From Hemicordylus capensis (lineage: Eukaryota; Chordata; Lepidosauria; Squamata; Cordylidae), in assembly GCF_027244095.1 (NCBI RefSeq), contig NC_069662.1, positions 12,116,501-12,180,500 on the forward strand: a stretch of 64,000 nt of DNA, written 5' to 3'. Of the stretch, positions 20,993-31,288 are shown in pieces. Numbering within the stretch: position 1 is the stretch's first letter; each line of letters begins with the position of its first letter. A program made the translations under genes and the position numbers. The notes below the pieces were generated by a model that saw only the letters and a program-made list of their open reading frames with translations, searched no databases and was not told where the DNA came from.

Positions 20993-23900
20993 TATTATTA
21001 TTTATTATTATTAAAACTTTTATACTGCCCTTCCAAAAGGCTCAGGGCAGTGTACATTAAAACACCATTAAAATCAGTTAATAATTAAAACAAAAATTAT
21101 AAAGCATAAAACAATTATTAATAATTAAAAACATCATAAAACAATTAAATAATCAGAACAATTTAAAAACAAGTTTTAAAAAGCTGAGAAAGCCTGGTTG
21201 AAGAGATGTGTTTTCAGGTGTTTTCTGAAAATTGCAAGAGATGGGGAGGATCGTATCTCAGCAGGGAGCGCATTCCACAATCTTGGGGTAGTGATCAAGA
21301 AGGCCCGTTTCTGTGTAGCCACCAAACGAGTTGGCGGTAACCGGAGACGGACCTCCTCAAGTGACCTCAACGGCCAGTGGGGCTCATAGCGAAGAAGACG
21401 CTCTCTTAAATACCCAGGGCTTTATAAGTTACTAGTCACATTAGGCCCGTTACAATAACGGGCGCTAGAAGAACCGTTGCTGCATCCCCTCTCACCCCCC
21501 CCGGGGGAGACAGAGGCCTCGACGCCCCCATCAGCCCGCTCTCTTCGGGAGCAAGCCCCGCGCAGTGGTAATGGGGCTCCTCGCCCCCCCACGAAGAGAA
21601 GGAAGAGCGAAACAAGCCTGGCTGCCTGCGCCCCCGCCTAACCTCCTTCGGGCCTCCTCCGGCAACTGGCGGCGGCAGTGGTGCCGGGTGGTCCCTGCCG
21701 CGGGCCAGCTCGGCCGCCAGGAGCCAGCTCGGCTGCGGGCCAGCTCGGCAGCCCGCAGCTCCGGGCTGGACGCTGCCTCCAGCGGGGCCAGAAGGAGGAG
21801 GAGGCTGCCACCGCCGCTGCCAAGCTTGGGCTCCTTCAGGTGCGCGATGTCGGCCGCCAGCCCGCGGAGCCCGATGTCGGCCGCCAGCCCGCGGAGCCTG
21901 ATGTCGGCCACCAGCCCGCCACCTCCTCCGGCTTCCCCCGGGACCACTTCCGCCGGGCTCCAGCTTCCCCCAGGACTGCCGCCTTCTCTGGCCTCCCCCG
22001 CCGCCTCCTCCCGGCCGGGCCTACCGCCTCCTTCGGCCAAGCCCGCGGCTCCGGCCGGGCCCACTGCCCCCTGGGCCTGCCACCGCCTCACCCGGCTTCC
22101 CCTGCCGCTTCCTTGACTCGCCCGGCCAGGCCCACCACCTCAGCTCCTTGGCCTGTCCCCGTCGCTGCCAGGCCCGTCCCACCAGCAGCCATGGCCGCCA
22201 CCGCCACTGTTCTCCATCCGCGTGCGCCAGCCAATCAGGCTGCAAGCGCAGCCACGCATGCGCAGAACACCTCCCAGAGGCACGGATGCAGATACCCTAG
22301 CCATGCATGCGCAGAACACCCGCCAGAGACACGGACGCAGGTACCCTAGCGTTATATTATATAGGATAACTAGCACTTTGTATTTTGCCCGGAAACCTAT
22401 TGGCAGCCAGTGTAACTCCATCAACAAAGGAGTAATGTGGTCTCTCCGAGATGACCCAGAGACCATCCTGGCTGCCGCATTCTGAACCAACTGAAGTTTC
22501 CGGACTACGTACAAAGGCAGCCCCATGTAGAGTGCATTACAGAAGTCCAGTCTGGAGGTTACCAACAAATGTACCACTGTTTTGAGGTCATTGATCTCGA
22601 GAAACGGGCGCAGCTGGCGTATCAGCCGGAGCTGATAGAAGGCACCCCGGCTGATAGAAGGCACCCCTCAACCTGAGAAACCAAGGAGAGACGTTGATCC
22701 AGAAGTACTCCCAGACTGCAAACCTGTTCCTTTTGGGGAAGTGTGACCCCGTCTAGAACAGGCAGATCAAAATCGTCTCTAGAGTTCCGACCCCACACAA
22801 TAAGTACCTCCGTCTTATCTGGATTCAGCCTCAGTTTATTCTCCCTCATCCAGCTCATTACTGCTTCCAGGCAGGCATTTAGGAAGGATATGCCAACTCC
22901 TGAAGAAGTTGACATGGAGAAGTAGATCTGGGTGTCATCAGCATACTGGTAACACCCAGCTCCAAATCCCCTGATGATATCTCCCAGCGGCTTCATGTAG
23001 ATGTTAAAAAGCATTGGAGAGAGTATGGAGCCTTGAGGGACACCATACTTAAGCTCAGATTTTGAAGAGCAACAATCTCCAATCGACATCATCTGGAATC
23101 TGTCCGAGAGGTAGGAGCAGAACCACTGTAAAACAGTGCCTCCCACCTCCAACCCCCTCAGACGTTCCAGAAGGATACTATGATCGATAGTATCGAAAGC
23201 CGCTGAGAGATACAAGAGGACCAACAGAGGCACACTTCCTCTGTCAATTGCCAATTGCAGATCATCCATCAGGCCGACCAAGGCAGTCTCCACCCCATAG
23301 CCTGCCCGAAAACCAGTTTGAAATGGGTCTAATCAGTTTCCTCCAAGACCGCCTGGAGCTGAGAGGCCACCACCCTCTCAATTACCTTGCCCAGCCATGG
23401 GAGATTGGAAACTGGCCTATAATTGCTCAACTCTGAGGGATCTAACGCAGGCTTCTTTAGAAGAGGTCTAATAATTGCCTCCTTAAGACAAGGAGGCATC
23501 CTGCCCTCCCTCAGAGAAGCATTTATGATTTCTACCAGGCCGCCTACAACAGCCTCCTTGCTAGATAGAACAAGCCATGTTGGACAAGGATCAAGAGAAC
23601 AAGTGGTAGGCCCCACCGCTCCAAGCAGCTTGTCCACATCCTCAGGAGTCACAAACTGAAATTGATCCAGTCGAATCGTATAAGAGGAGTTGTCGGACAC
23701 CTCCAGTTCAGACATCAGATTAATTGTGGAGTCTCCATCTAGGTCGGCCCGAATCCGAGAGATTTTGTCTGCGAAAAATTCATTAAACACACCACAGCGG
23801 GTAACTGATGCCTCCAAATTCTGGTTCAAGGGAGAGGGAGCAGATACTAGTCCCCTGACAACCCTGAACAACTCCGCTGGGCGTGAACTTGCAGAGGCAA

Positions 23901-24109
23901 TACAGGCAGAAAAGAACCGCTTCTTTGCCGCACGTATCGCCTGATCATAGATCTTTAAATGTGCTCCATGTCGTAATCTGTCGGATTCGAGTCGCGTTTT
24001 TCTCCACTTGCGTTCCAGTCGCCTACCTTGCCGCTACAGCCCCCGTAGATCTTCCGTATACCAAGGGGCCAATTTTGAAGCAGGCCGGAGGGGACGCTTA
24101 GGAGCAATC
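20993..24109 (-). mobile_element. L2 LINE, reverse transcriptase to 3' end, with nested Helitron
   Basis: On the minus strand the segments read in order FNEFFADKISRIRADLD, RPVSNLPWLGKVIERVVASQ (about 23390), [33 protein letters not shown], the catalytic YADDTQIYF (about 22950), LVTSRLDFCNALYMGLPLYV, and APRLWNALPAEIRS near 21270. YADDTQ and LWNALP are hallmarks of the L2 group. It is flanked by gaaat on both sides (20988-20992 and 24110-24114). It is 5'-truncated, lacks the endonuclease, and has decayed frames. It lies in the 3' flank of OR-C. Confidence 0.9.
21432..22366 (-). mobile_element. Helitron, non-autonomous, 0.94 kb (copy 2)
   Basis: Minus strand: starts TCCTATATAATATAACGC, ends hairpin GCCCGTT-attgt-AACGGGC, nine bases, then CTAG. 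It is inserted between host A and T. Joining the flanks restores GTTATAAC within L2, as in the L2 copy near 60205. Its right part shares agacacggacgcag words with copy 1, so both are one family. The body is GC-rich, and the Pro/Ala-rich open frames there are not credible genes. Confidence 0.88.
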
Positions 24110-24148
24110 GAAATGCAATGCAAACAATGATAGGTATGCTTCAAACAT

Positions 24149-24287
24149 CATTGGCTGACATCTTGACTACATTACTCAGTGGAAGTTCCATTAAAATTAG
24201 CAGGACAATGTAGTCATGTGTAACTTAACCTATTAATTTCAATGAGACTTCCATCAAGTAATATAGACAGGATGTTGACCACTGGTT
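24149..24287. repeat. Short inverted repeat in the OR-C 3' flank
   Basis: The arms 24149-24198 and 24229-24287 pair imperfectly (tggaagttccattaaaatta against caatgagacttccatca). They may be the remains of an old foldback element. Confidence 0.5.
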
Positions 24288-24318
24288 TTCATTTGTGCTC
24301 GGGATATAGCAATGACAA

Positions 24319-24322
<4 letters not shown>

Positions 24323-24349
<27 letters not shown>

Positions 24350-24352
24350 GTC
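24323..24352. repeat. (TG)n microsatellite
   Basis: An uninterrupted run of TG dinucleotides. Confidence 0.95.
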
Positions 24353-24857
24353 TTTCTGTGTCTGTGTTTGTAGGATGAGTGCTAAACAAAGATTAATGCA
24401 AGCTACCCATTCAGCCACTGTCATGGCCTGCTATTTCAAGAATTTTTCCTTGAGCATGGTTTTCTTCTTTCAGAGGTGTGGTCTCCCTGCCTCCAGAAGT
24501 AAAAAGCTAACCTTCTCTAGCTTCTTCATTGTTAAAGAAGTGCATTTTTCCTTTACTGCAAGGCAATGAAAAACTTGCCCTCCATTCAAATGTGCACCTC
24601 CCATCATTCAAGTTCAAGAACCCCTATGAGAGACCATTCTAAAACTATGGCCGGGTGGCAGGGGGTGGGGGGTGGGATCATGAAGTTTCTAGTCTCCTTA
24701 TTGCAAGGATGTACACACCACAGCAAGTGCACACCTTCCATTCAGAACTTGGTGTCATCATACAAGAGGGCCTGGCACTCTGCTTTTCCTAAACAGCAGC
24801 TCCAGGGAAGTGACCTAGATCAAGACTGTAGAATGGGTGGGGATGGGTAATCCTTTA

Positions 24858-25158
24858 TTAGGAAGTGGCCTTTTACTGAGTCAGACCATTGGTCATCTGG
24901 CTCAGTACCTGGCTCTCCAAGGTTTCAGGCAGGAGTCTTTCCTAGGCCCACCTGGAAATGCCAGGAATTGAACCTGGGACCTTCTGCATGCAGGCAGATG
25001 CTTTACCACTGAGCTATGACCCCACCCACTAAGGGGAATATCTTACAGCAAACTGTGCTCATATGTAGTCATTTCTCCAAATGCAAACCAAAGCAGACCC
25101 TGCTTAGCAATGGGTTGCTAAAAGCACTCATGCTTGCTACCACAAGATCAGCTCTCCA
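24858..25158 (-). repeat. Composite SINE: 5S-like head plus tRNA-like body, minus strand
   Basis: The minus strand begins gagctgatcttgtggtagca, then a 5S-like gctaagcagggtctgc block, then a tRNA-like part with tagctcagtggtaaagcatc and caggttcaattcctgg, and ends with actgagtcagaccattgg-type sequence in reverse. It carries both RNA-polymerase-III-derived modules in one unit. Confidence 0.65.
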
Positions 25159-25159
25159 C

Positions 25160-26005
25160 CCATGCCCCATTATGGTCCCACTCAAGGTTTTGCATGCATG
25201 TAAGCACATGCACACATGTGTGCACACACAAACCAGGTCCTATTTCCCCAGCAAGCAAATTCCCTCTAATGGCTTCTTGGAACCAACAGCAAAAGAGCAG
25301 CTGGGTGGGGGGGGTGGATTTAGATCTGAGCCATGGCAGGGAGCAAACCCTGCTATCTGGGGAAAGAGGTGCCTTTTGAAGCAGTGACTCTCTTAGAGGT
25401 TTTCCAGATGGAAATTATTCAGACTTATTATTTCCAGACTTATCCCACCTTCAGTTTTGCTTCCAAAGTGGGGTGACCAGACGATGCACAGATGCTTCCA
25501 AATTTGTTGACAATGAACCGTTGTTCGATCTGTAAAAGGATTATGAGTTTTTCAACACAACTTTTTTGCTGACTTGAATGCACAGGAGCAACTATTTTTC
25601 CAGGATGTGCAACTTATGGACAGATCAACCCCATCTGGGAGCCGGCATCAGCTCCACCTGGCACGCCCCTCAATTCTGCTCTTCAGCACACCTCTGCAGT
25701 CCTCTTTCCTGCGGTGTGCAGTCCACTTCTGGTCACCAAGCTACCTTGCTGATATTTTCCCTCATGCAGACTTTATTTTCATTCCTTAATTTAGAAAAAT
25801 AATAATGTTATGCCTTATATGTGCTTATTTGTGTTTGCAAAATCCCTTCTCTGACTCTGTCTTACGAATTGTGTTGATCGTAATTGTTGCCTGCTGAGGT
25901 TACAGCATTCACTGTATGCTCAGAGGCACATGTTACCATACCAAATTCTTCTTAAACATTGCTGTGACACTAATCCCCAGCTTTTACTGTTGCCACTATA
26001 GTCTA
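25160..26005. other. Intergenic stretch, nothing recognised
   Basis: No gene or known repeat can be supported. A short CA/TG-rich tract lies near 25195-25230. Confidence 0.35.
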
Positions 26006-26009
26006 TGCA

Positions 26010-26240
26010 GGTAGAATATTGGAGCATGGAGGACCTAACCAAATTGTGTTTCCATGGTTATGATTTTGTAGCTATCTGGTTGGTGTATCGACCAACTAAT
26101 GCACCGCCAGAGGGTTTATCCGGTTTGATGGAGGCGGTGGCGGGGTGGGCTCTGAGGTAACCGAGGCTTTTAGTTCTTGGTGATTTCAATGTTCATGTCA
26201 ATTGAGGGGCAAACTGTTTCAGTTGGGAGCTGTGCCCTAC
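26010..26240 (+). mobile_element. L2 endonuclease-domain fragment
   Basis: Translated pieces read YDFVAIWLVYRPT and then LLVLGDFNVHV, the GDFN motif of the AP-endonuclease domain of L2. It is about 230 bp and truncated on both sides. Confidence 0.65.
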
Positions 26241-26409
26241 AACTGGCTGAATCTGGAAATCACTAATGCAGTTAGCTATGGAGGGGAAAACATATAGGCA
26301 TTAAAAAAAAAAACCGAGTACATGCAATTCTTCCCTTCTAGTAGCAGTTTCAGGAGGGTGATTTGGATTGTGTCACAGTCTTGAGGCACACACCCCTGTG
26401 CCATGCCAC

Positions 26410-26815
26410 ACCTCCAGGCCTATTGAGCCCCTCATTATGACATGCTAGTTTTCTGTGTGCAAGGGCAATTTTCTTATTACCACACGGCAGCACCTCCATC
26501 CTTTGAGAGAAATTGAGAAAACCTGCTGCTGCAGGACAGGCTGGCCACAGTTTTTTTAACAGAATGTTCTCTATCACATCACCAGTCCACTACAGAATCC
26601 CTTCCATAACATACTGCACCCAGCTAGTTGTTCAAAATTATCTGTGTATAGCAGATATTGAATTCAGGGAATCAACCATTAGCTATGGGAATTGCCTCTG
26701 TTCCAGCACAGCAATGGGAAGCCACCAGCCCCAAAGAGTTGTTTATTATATATTTTTGTTATTATAATAATTGTTCTTGAGGGACACATTCCCAAGTTCT
26801 ACCAAATCCTTAACA
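26410..26815. repeat. Third copy of the ~375-bp unit
   Basis: It matches the tandem pair at 7075-7832: a catgctag start, caggacaggctggcc, ttgaattcagggaatcaac, ctatgggaattgcctctgtt, then gagggacacattcccaag. The similarity continues into ccttaacaccagc, so the shared unit is longer than a simple repeat core. Confidence 0.65.
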
Positions 26816-26819
26816 CCAG

Positions 26820-27645
26820 CATTCAAACTCTGATCTGCACATTCCTTGCCTTTCTTCCCATCAAGCTATTCACACGACCTGGGAATGCTAAAGCTGAACG
26901 CCACGGTAAGACCAGGAAAGCGCCACATGCTCCCACCTTCCACATTCTGACCATGCACATTTCTGCTCGAGAAAGCAGAAAGCAGCATTTTGAATGCTAT
27001 GGAGATAGAGAAATGGTAACCATTACTAAGACGCGACAGACTGGAGTGGAAACCACAGAGGGATGGGTCCCAGCAGCTTTTGATCCTGGTTTTTGACAAA
27101 TGGCAATTTTAAGGAAGAGAGGAAGCCCAGACTTGCCCCAACGATTGACCCTCTGGCAGTAGCAGCCAGTGAGGGCAGCACCCAGGGGAAGGGGGCATGT
27201 GCAGAGTGTTGGAAGTGAAGGACTATATGCTGTCTCTTGTCTCAATGACATAGGAGGACAGACTAGTGAGTCAGAGGGCTAGAGGGTCAAGACATTGGTC
27301 ATCCCTTCTCTACTGCTCTGACACTATCCCTTTGATTTGTAGATTGCTACTCTTAGGGACTTACTTACTTCCAGCCACTTCCTTCCTCTTCTCTTCTTCT
27401 TCCCTTCCTTCTACCTTGCAACATGCAAGCTCCTCTCCCCTGCACCATGTGTGCAGAGATGAAGAATCCATCTGCATCCATCGGGATAGATAGATTAGAG
27501 ATCCTATCTCCTCACTTTCCTATCTAGAATGGAGTTCTCTAATAAATACTACTTATATTAATTTGAAACGATGAACTGGCTCCAAGTTACTTTACTCTCA
27601 GCATACACCCAGGCCTAACTAAATTCCGCTGTGTTGTGCCTCTGT
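26820..27645. other. Intergenic stretch, nothing recognised
   Basis: No gene recognised. A pyrimidine-rich tract lies near 27385-27440. Confidence 0.35.
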
Positions 27646-27649
27646 GCAC

Positions 27650-27905
27650 TCTGCTATAATTCATTCATTCATTCATTCATTTGATTTCTATACCTTCCAA
27701 AAATGGATCAGGGCAGTTTACACAGAGAAATAACAAATAAATAAGATGGATCCCTGTCCCCGATCTAAAAAGAAGCATAAGATAGACACCAGTAACAGTC
27801 ACTGGAGATACTGTGCTGGGGGAGGATAGGGCCAGTTACTCTCCCCCTGCTAAATAAAGAGAATCACCATATTAAAAGGTGCCTCTTTGCCAAGTTAATG
27901 AAAAA
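27650..27905 (-). repeat. SINE/LINE-tail family Y, minus copy
   Basis: Reverse of the 20555-20812 repeat. It starts with a (CATT)n run at 27662-27684 and contains ctccccctgctaaataaaga. Confidence 0.7.
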
Positions 27906-27909
27906 GGGT

Positions 27910-28826
27910 TTCTCTTACCAGAGAGAATTCCCAACACAAAGGACAGGGCTATGCTGCCAGCCGCAGGGGTGCCAGGTGGGGTGCCAGTGCCCCACATGGG
28001 ATCCCGGGCTGAGCACCACTGATTGAGGTAGCTTGCAGGTAATGTTAACATTAGCCTTAACATTGGTAAGCACCTGTTAATTTTTATAGGCGCCTCTCAT
28101 CACCCCACCCACCGTCGGCAGTGTCCTCATCAACCGCAACTGCCCTCTAGCTAATAGCAATGCCAGGATCCAGGCAGCAAGGGAAGGATTGAAAAAAAGA
28201 GTTTGAAATGATGGCAGAAATCTCTCTCTTGTGGAAGATGTCTAGCCAAGTCAGGGGTTTTAAAAGAGGCTCTTCCATCATACCTTCCCATCTACTGATG
28301 CTAATAAATATTAAAGTGGCTGAATGATCATCATAGCTTCTGATCCCCTAATCCTGAAATACCTTTAAAGGACTGAATAGACACTGAGGATTTGAGGAGA
28401 GGTAGAGAAAGAGTTAGCCAAGGGCCAGTGTGTTACAGGAGTGTGTGTAAATCTTGTTATCGTATCCGGTCTCTGCACAAAATGAAGACTAACACTATTA
28501 CTACAGGCAGTCTTAAGACTTATGACACAGCTGGTTTCTGAAAACCGTGTCTTAAGTCAAAGGCTGACATACTGCACAATATTACAGCAGTCTAGTAACA
28601 TAACAATGTGAGCCTGAGCTACTTTCATCATTTCCTCTTCACCTAGCCTGCACACTAGCAACCATCTAGCTGAGTCTTCCTTCCCGTGGTGAGTATTGTA
28701 ACGTTGAAGCACAGTTGTAAAGCTGAAACAAGGTAGCAATTTAACAATGGCTTAAGTGCCAAACCTGCTTAGATTTCTTCTATCAGTGGAAAGAGAGAGG
28801 CACACAATCATAGTATGTGATGGTCT
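27910..28826. other. 5' flank and intron of OR-D
   Basis: No repeat recognised. It must contain intron sequence, since OR-D starts at a splice acceptor, but no upstream exon can be picked out. Confidence 0.4.
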
Positions 28827-28844
28827 TCTGTTTTCTGATTCTAG
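28827..28844 (+). promoter_or_regulatory. Splice acceptor abutting the OR-D start codon
   Basis: ctgttttctgattctag ends at 28844, immediately before ATGGAGCTGGTC. Confidence 0.75.
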
Positions 28845-29795
28845 ATGGAGCTGGTCAATGAGACCACAGTCCAGGAATTCATTTTGTTGGGCTTTGGTGG
28901 TGGACAGCAGAAGAAGCTCCTGCTCCTCATTTTCTTCACTCTTCTCTACATCCTCACTTTGGCCGAAAACATCATCATCATCACAGTGGTGCTCATAGAC
29001 ATCCATTTGTCCCAGCTGCCCATGTACATCCTGCTGAGCAACTTCTCCTGGCTAGAGATGTGTTATGTGTCTGCCACTGTGCCCCGGATGCTTTTGGACT
29101 TGGCATCTCCAAGTGGGATCATCTCCTTCCATGCCTGCTTCCTCCAGTTTTATGTCTTCTTTTCACTTGGTGCCACTGAATGCTTCTTCCTCTCAGCCAT
29201 GGCCTAGGATCGCTACCTGGCCATCTGCCACCCACTGCGCTACCCGCAAATGATGTCCCATCATTCCTGCTGTGCCCTGGTGGCTGCCTGTTGGGTCACT
29301 GGCTTCCTGTGGTACTCAGTGGCTGTGATTTTTATCTCCAGATTGTCCTTCTGTGGCCCCAACGTCATTGACCACTTTCTGTGCGACCCTGGACCACTTC
29401 TGCAACTGGCCTGTCCACCACTAGGAAATGTCCCCCGTGTCCAGTATTTCCTGAATATTCATATTTTATGCAATGCCTTCTTTGCTGTGTTGTCCTACAG
29501 CATTGTGATTGTCACCCTGATGAAAACTGCCAACCAGGGCAGCCGTAAGAAGGGCTTCTCCACTGTTTCTGTCCACCTGGTAGTGGTGACACTTTTCTAT
29601 GGCTCAGTGACAGCGATCTATTTAGCCCCAGAAGGAGAAAATCAGTCAGAGGTCACTAAGGCAGTAACACTCTTCTACACGGCCGTCACACCCTTTCTCA
29701 ACCCCCTGATCTACTGTCTGAGGAATGACCAGGTGAAGGAGGCACTAGGCAGGTTGCTGAAGAGAAAGGACAGTGTAAACATGGGATGTGCATGA
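28845..29795 (+). pseudogene. OR-D: olfactory receptor with a single internal stop, tail replaced by a transposon
   Basis: It is a full-length family-11-like OR of 316 codons in one frame, except for TAG at 29205-29207 (codon 121), where paralogues have TTC or TTA in MA-x-DRYLAIC. Everything else looks functional: sequon NET at 5-7, AEN in TM1, LPMYILLSNFS, C98, DHFLCDP, FSTVSVHL, and PFLNPLIYCLRNDQVKEAL. The last four codons (MGCA) and the stop at 29793 come from a foldback element inserted at 29781. The former tail, resembling the OR-B tail, lies beyond it at 30972. The nonsense change truncates the receptor after TM3. It may be a pseudogene, a segregating null allele, or, less likely, a read-through case. 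Confidence 0.9.
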
Positions 29796-30971
29796 AATGG
29801 ATTTCGTGATTTGTTTTGAGCTTGAAAGAAAATGCAGATGGCTGAAACATTTCATCAAAACAGCTCTCAAACCAGTTGTTTCTACTAAACAAAACCCGAA
29901 CAGTTCTGAGTGTTTTGGCCATAGGGAACAATGGAATAACTCAAAACATTCCATTGTTCCCCGTGAGTAGCTTCTACTCCAAAGTGGACACCAAAGTGGG
30001 TTGGGTGGTAAGTCTACCTACCACCCAACCCACAAAAGATATGGGCAAGCAGATTATTATTAACAAATTTTAATAACAGTGCCTTTGCTGTAGTAACATC
30101 ACTGGCACAAGTTGCACTTTCTTACACAATTATGACTCCTTATGTTCCTAGAATAGCAACAGCTGCCACAGCAGCATTCATAGGAGCAAGCATAGCCATA
30201 AGCTCAACTAAAGCAATTTTAGCCACCTTTTCAACGGAATACACCTTGCAATGCAGGCTGCAGAGGAGACCAGAGGAGTGAAGCACAAGTTAATCTCAAG
30301 GCCAGACATGGACCTCATCACAGCAATCACCAAGAAATATTGCGCGCATGTGCACGCGCGCACACACCTGCTGCCACTGTCCATTTCTCACCACAACACT
30401 ATCTCACAAACAAAACAAAATAAAACATAACTCAAGGAATGCAGGCACCTAAGTTCTGAAATCCAACAAGACCAAATAGTTATAGTAGCATTAGCACAGC
30501 ATATTATACTTGGTGCTGAGAAAGCCACAAAATCGAACCTTCCTTCCTCCTCTCTTGATGTCTCCTCTTCAAGAGAGGCACACTGTAAGGGGTATGTCTG
30601 CTTCCCAGTCCCTTTGAATACATTTTGAAACTCCCTCCTTTGGGGCTGCACCCTCCTTCCTCCCTCCCCCCAGCCAATGGGAGGCACAATTGCCCATGAC
30701 AGCACTTGATTTGTATGATAACAATACAACAAAGACAGGAATTCACAAGCCAATCATAAGCCAGTTTCAGAAGACCAATCAGCAAGGGGGAAACTGGCCT
30801 CCAAAAAGGCCCTCAAAACATTGAAATGTTTCAAATTAAAATGAGGTTGTTTTGCTCCAAGTCTGAAACTGGTCCTTTATTTAAACGATGTTTTGTTGCT
30901 AGCTCGAAACATTTGAAACGGCCCACTTCGAGTTGAAATGTTTCTATGTTGAAACGTTTTGCACATCCCTA
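29781..30971. mobile_element. Foldback hAT-like element inserted in the OR-D tail codons
   Basis: Terminal repeats: left atgggatgtgca, right ending tgcacatcccta. They are flanked by a perfect 8-bp duplication gtgtaaac (29773-29780 and 30972-30979). Arms near the ends and inside (gaacaatggaat / attccattgttcc at 29927-29961) pair. It is 1.19 kb, with no transposase. Confidence 0.9.
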
Positions 30972-31035
30972 GTGTAAACAAGCCAGGAGGAGAAAAGAAA
31001 GCAAAAAATAAACCTCCCAGTCCAACAGATATGAT
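30972..31035 (+). pseudogene. Displaced C-terminal tail of OR-D
   Basis: In frame with the duplicated site, the codons read VNKPGGEKKAKNKPPSPTD, similar to the OR-B tail VNKSEDRSKKNKTN. They once continued OR-D after KRKDS and are now cut off by the transposon. Confidence 0.75.
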
Positions 31036-31247
31036 AAATTCTGGGTTTTTAGGCAACTTGTATTTGATTGTAGTATCCTATGGTGTTGTGACTCTCACCC
31101 TGATGAAAATTCCAAACCAAAGCAGTTGTATCAAGGCCTTATCCACCATAGCCTTCCACCTAGTGGTAGCCACAATTGTAGAGATGTATTTAACTCCAGA
31201 TGGGGAAAGCTTGTCAGAGGTCCCTGAAGCACTAATGGTCTTTTATT
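31036..31247 (+). pseudogene. OR-E fragment 1 (TM5 to TM7)
   Basis: Residues VSYGVVTLTLMKIPNQSS, then KALSTIAFHLVVAT and YLTPDGESLSEV, match the TM5-TM6-loop region of OR-B. The N-terminal two thirds are absent, a short loss lies in TM6 (VVATIVEMYL), and the fragment ends within LFYT at a 40-bp palindrome. Confidence 0.8.
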
Positions 31248-31248
31248 T

Positions 31249-31288
31249 CTTTGTTTAAAATATTGTTTAAACAATATTTTAAACAAAG
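31249..31288. repeat. Perfect 40-bp palindrome
   Basis: Left half ctttgtttaaaatattgttt and right half its exact reverse complement. It lies at the point where OR-E is broken. Confidence 0.95.

Noticed and set aside
21531-22349. Long Ala/Pro/Gly-rich open frames
   Set aside because: Same reason as above: they lie within Helitron copy 2, show no domain, and mirror each other on opposite strands.
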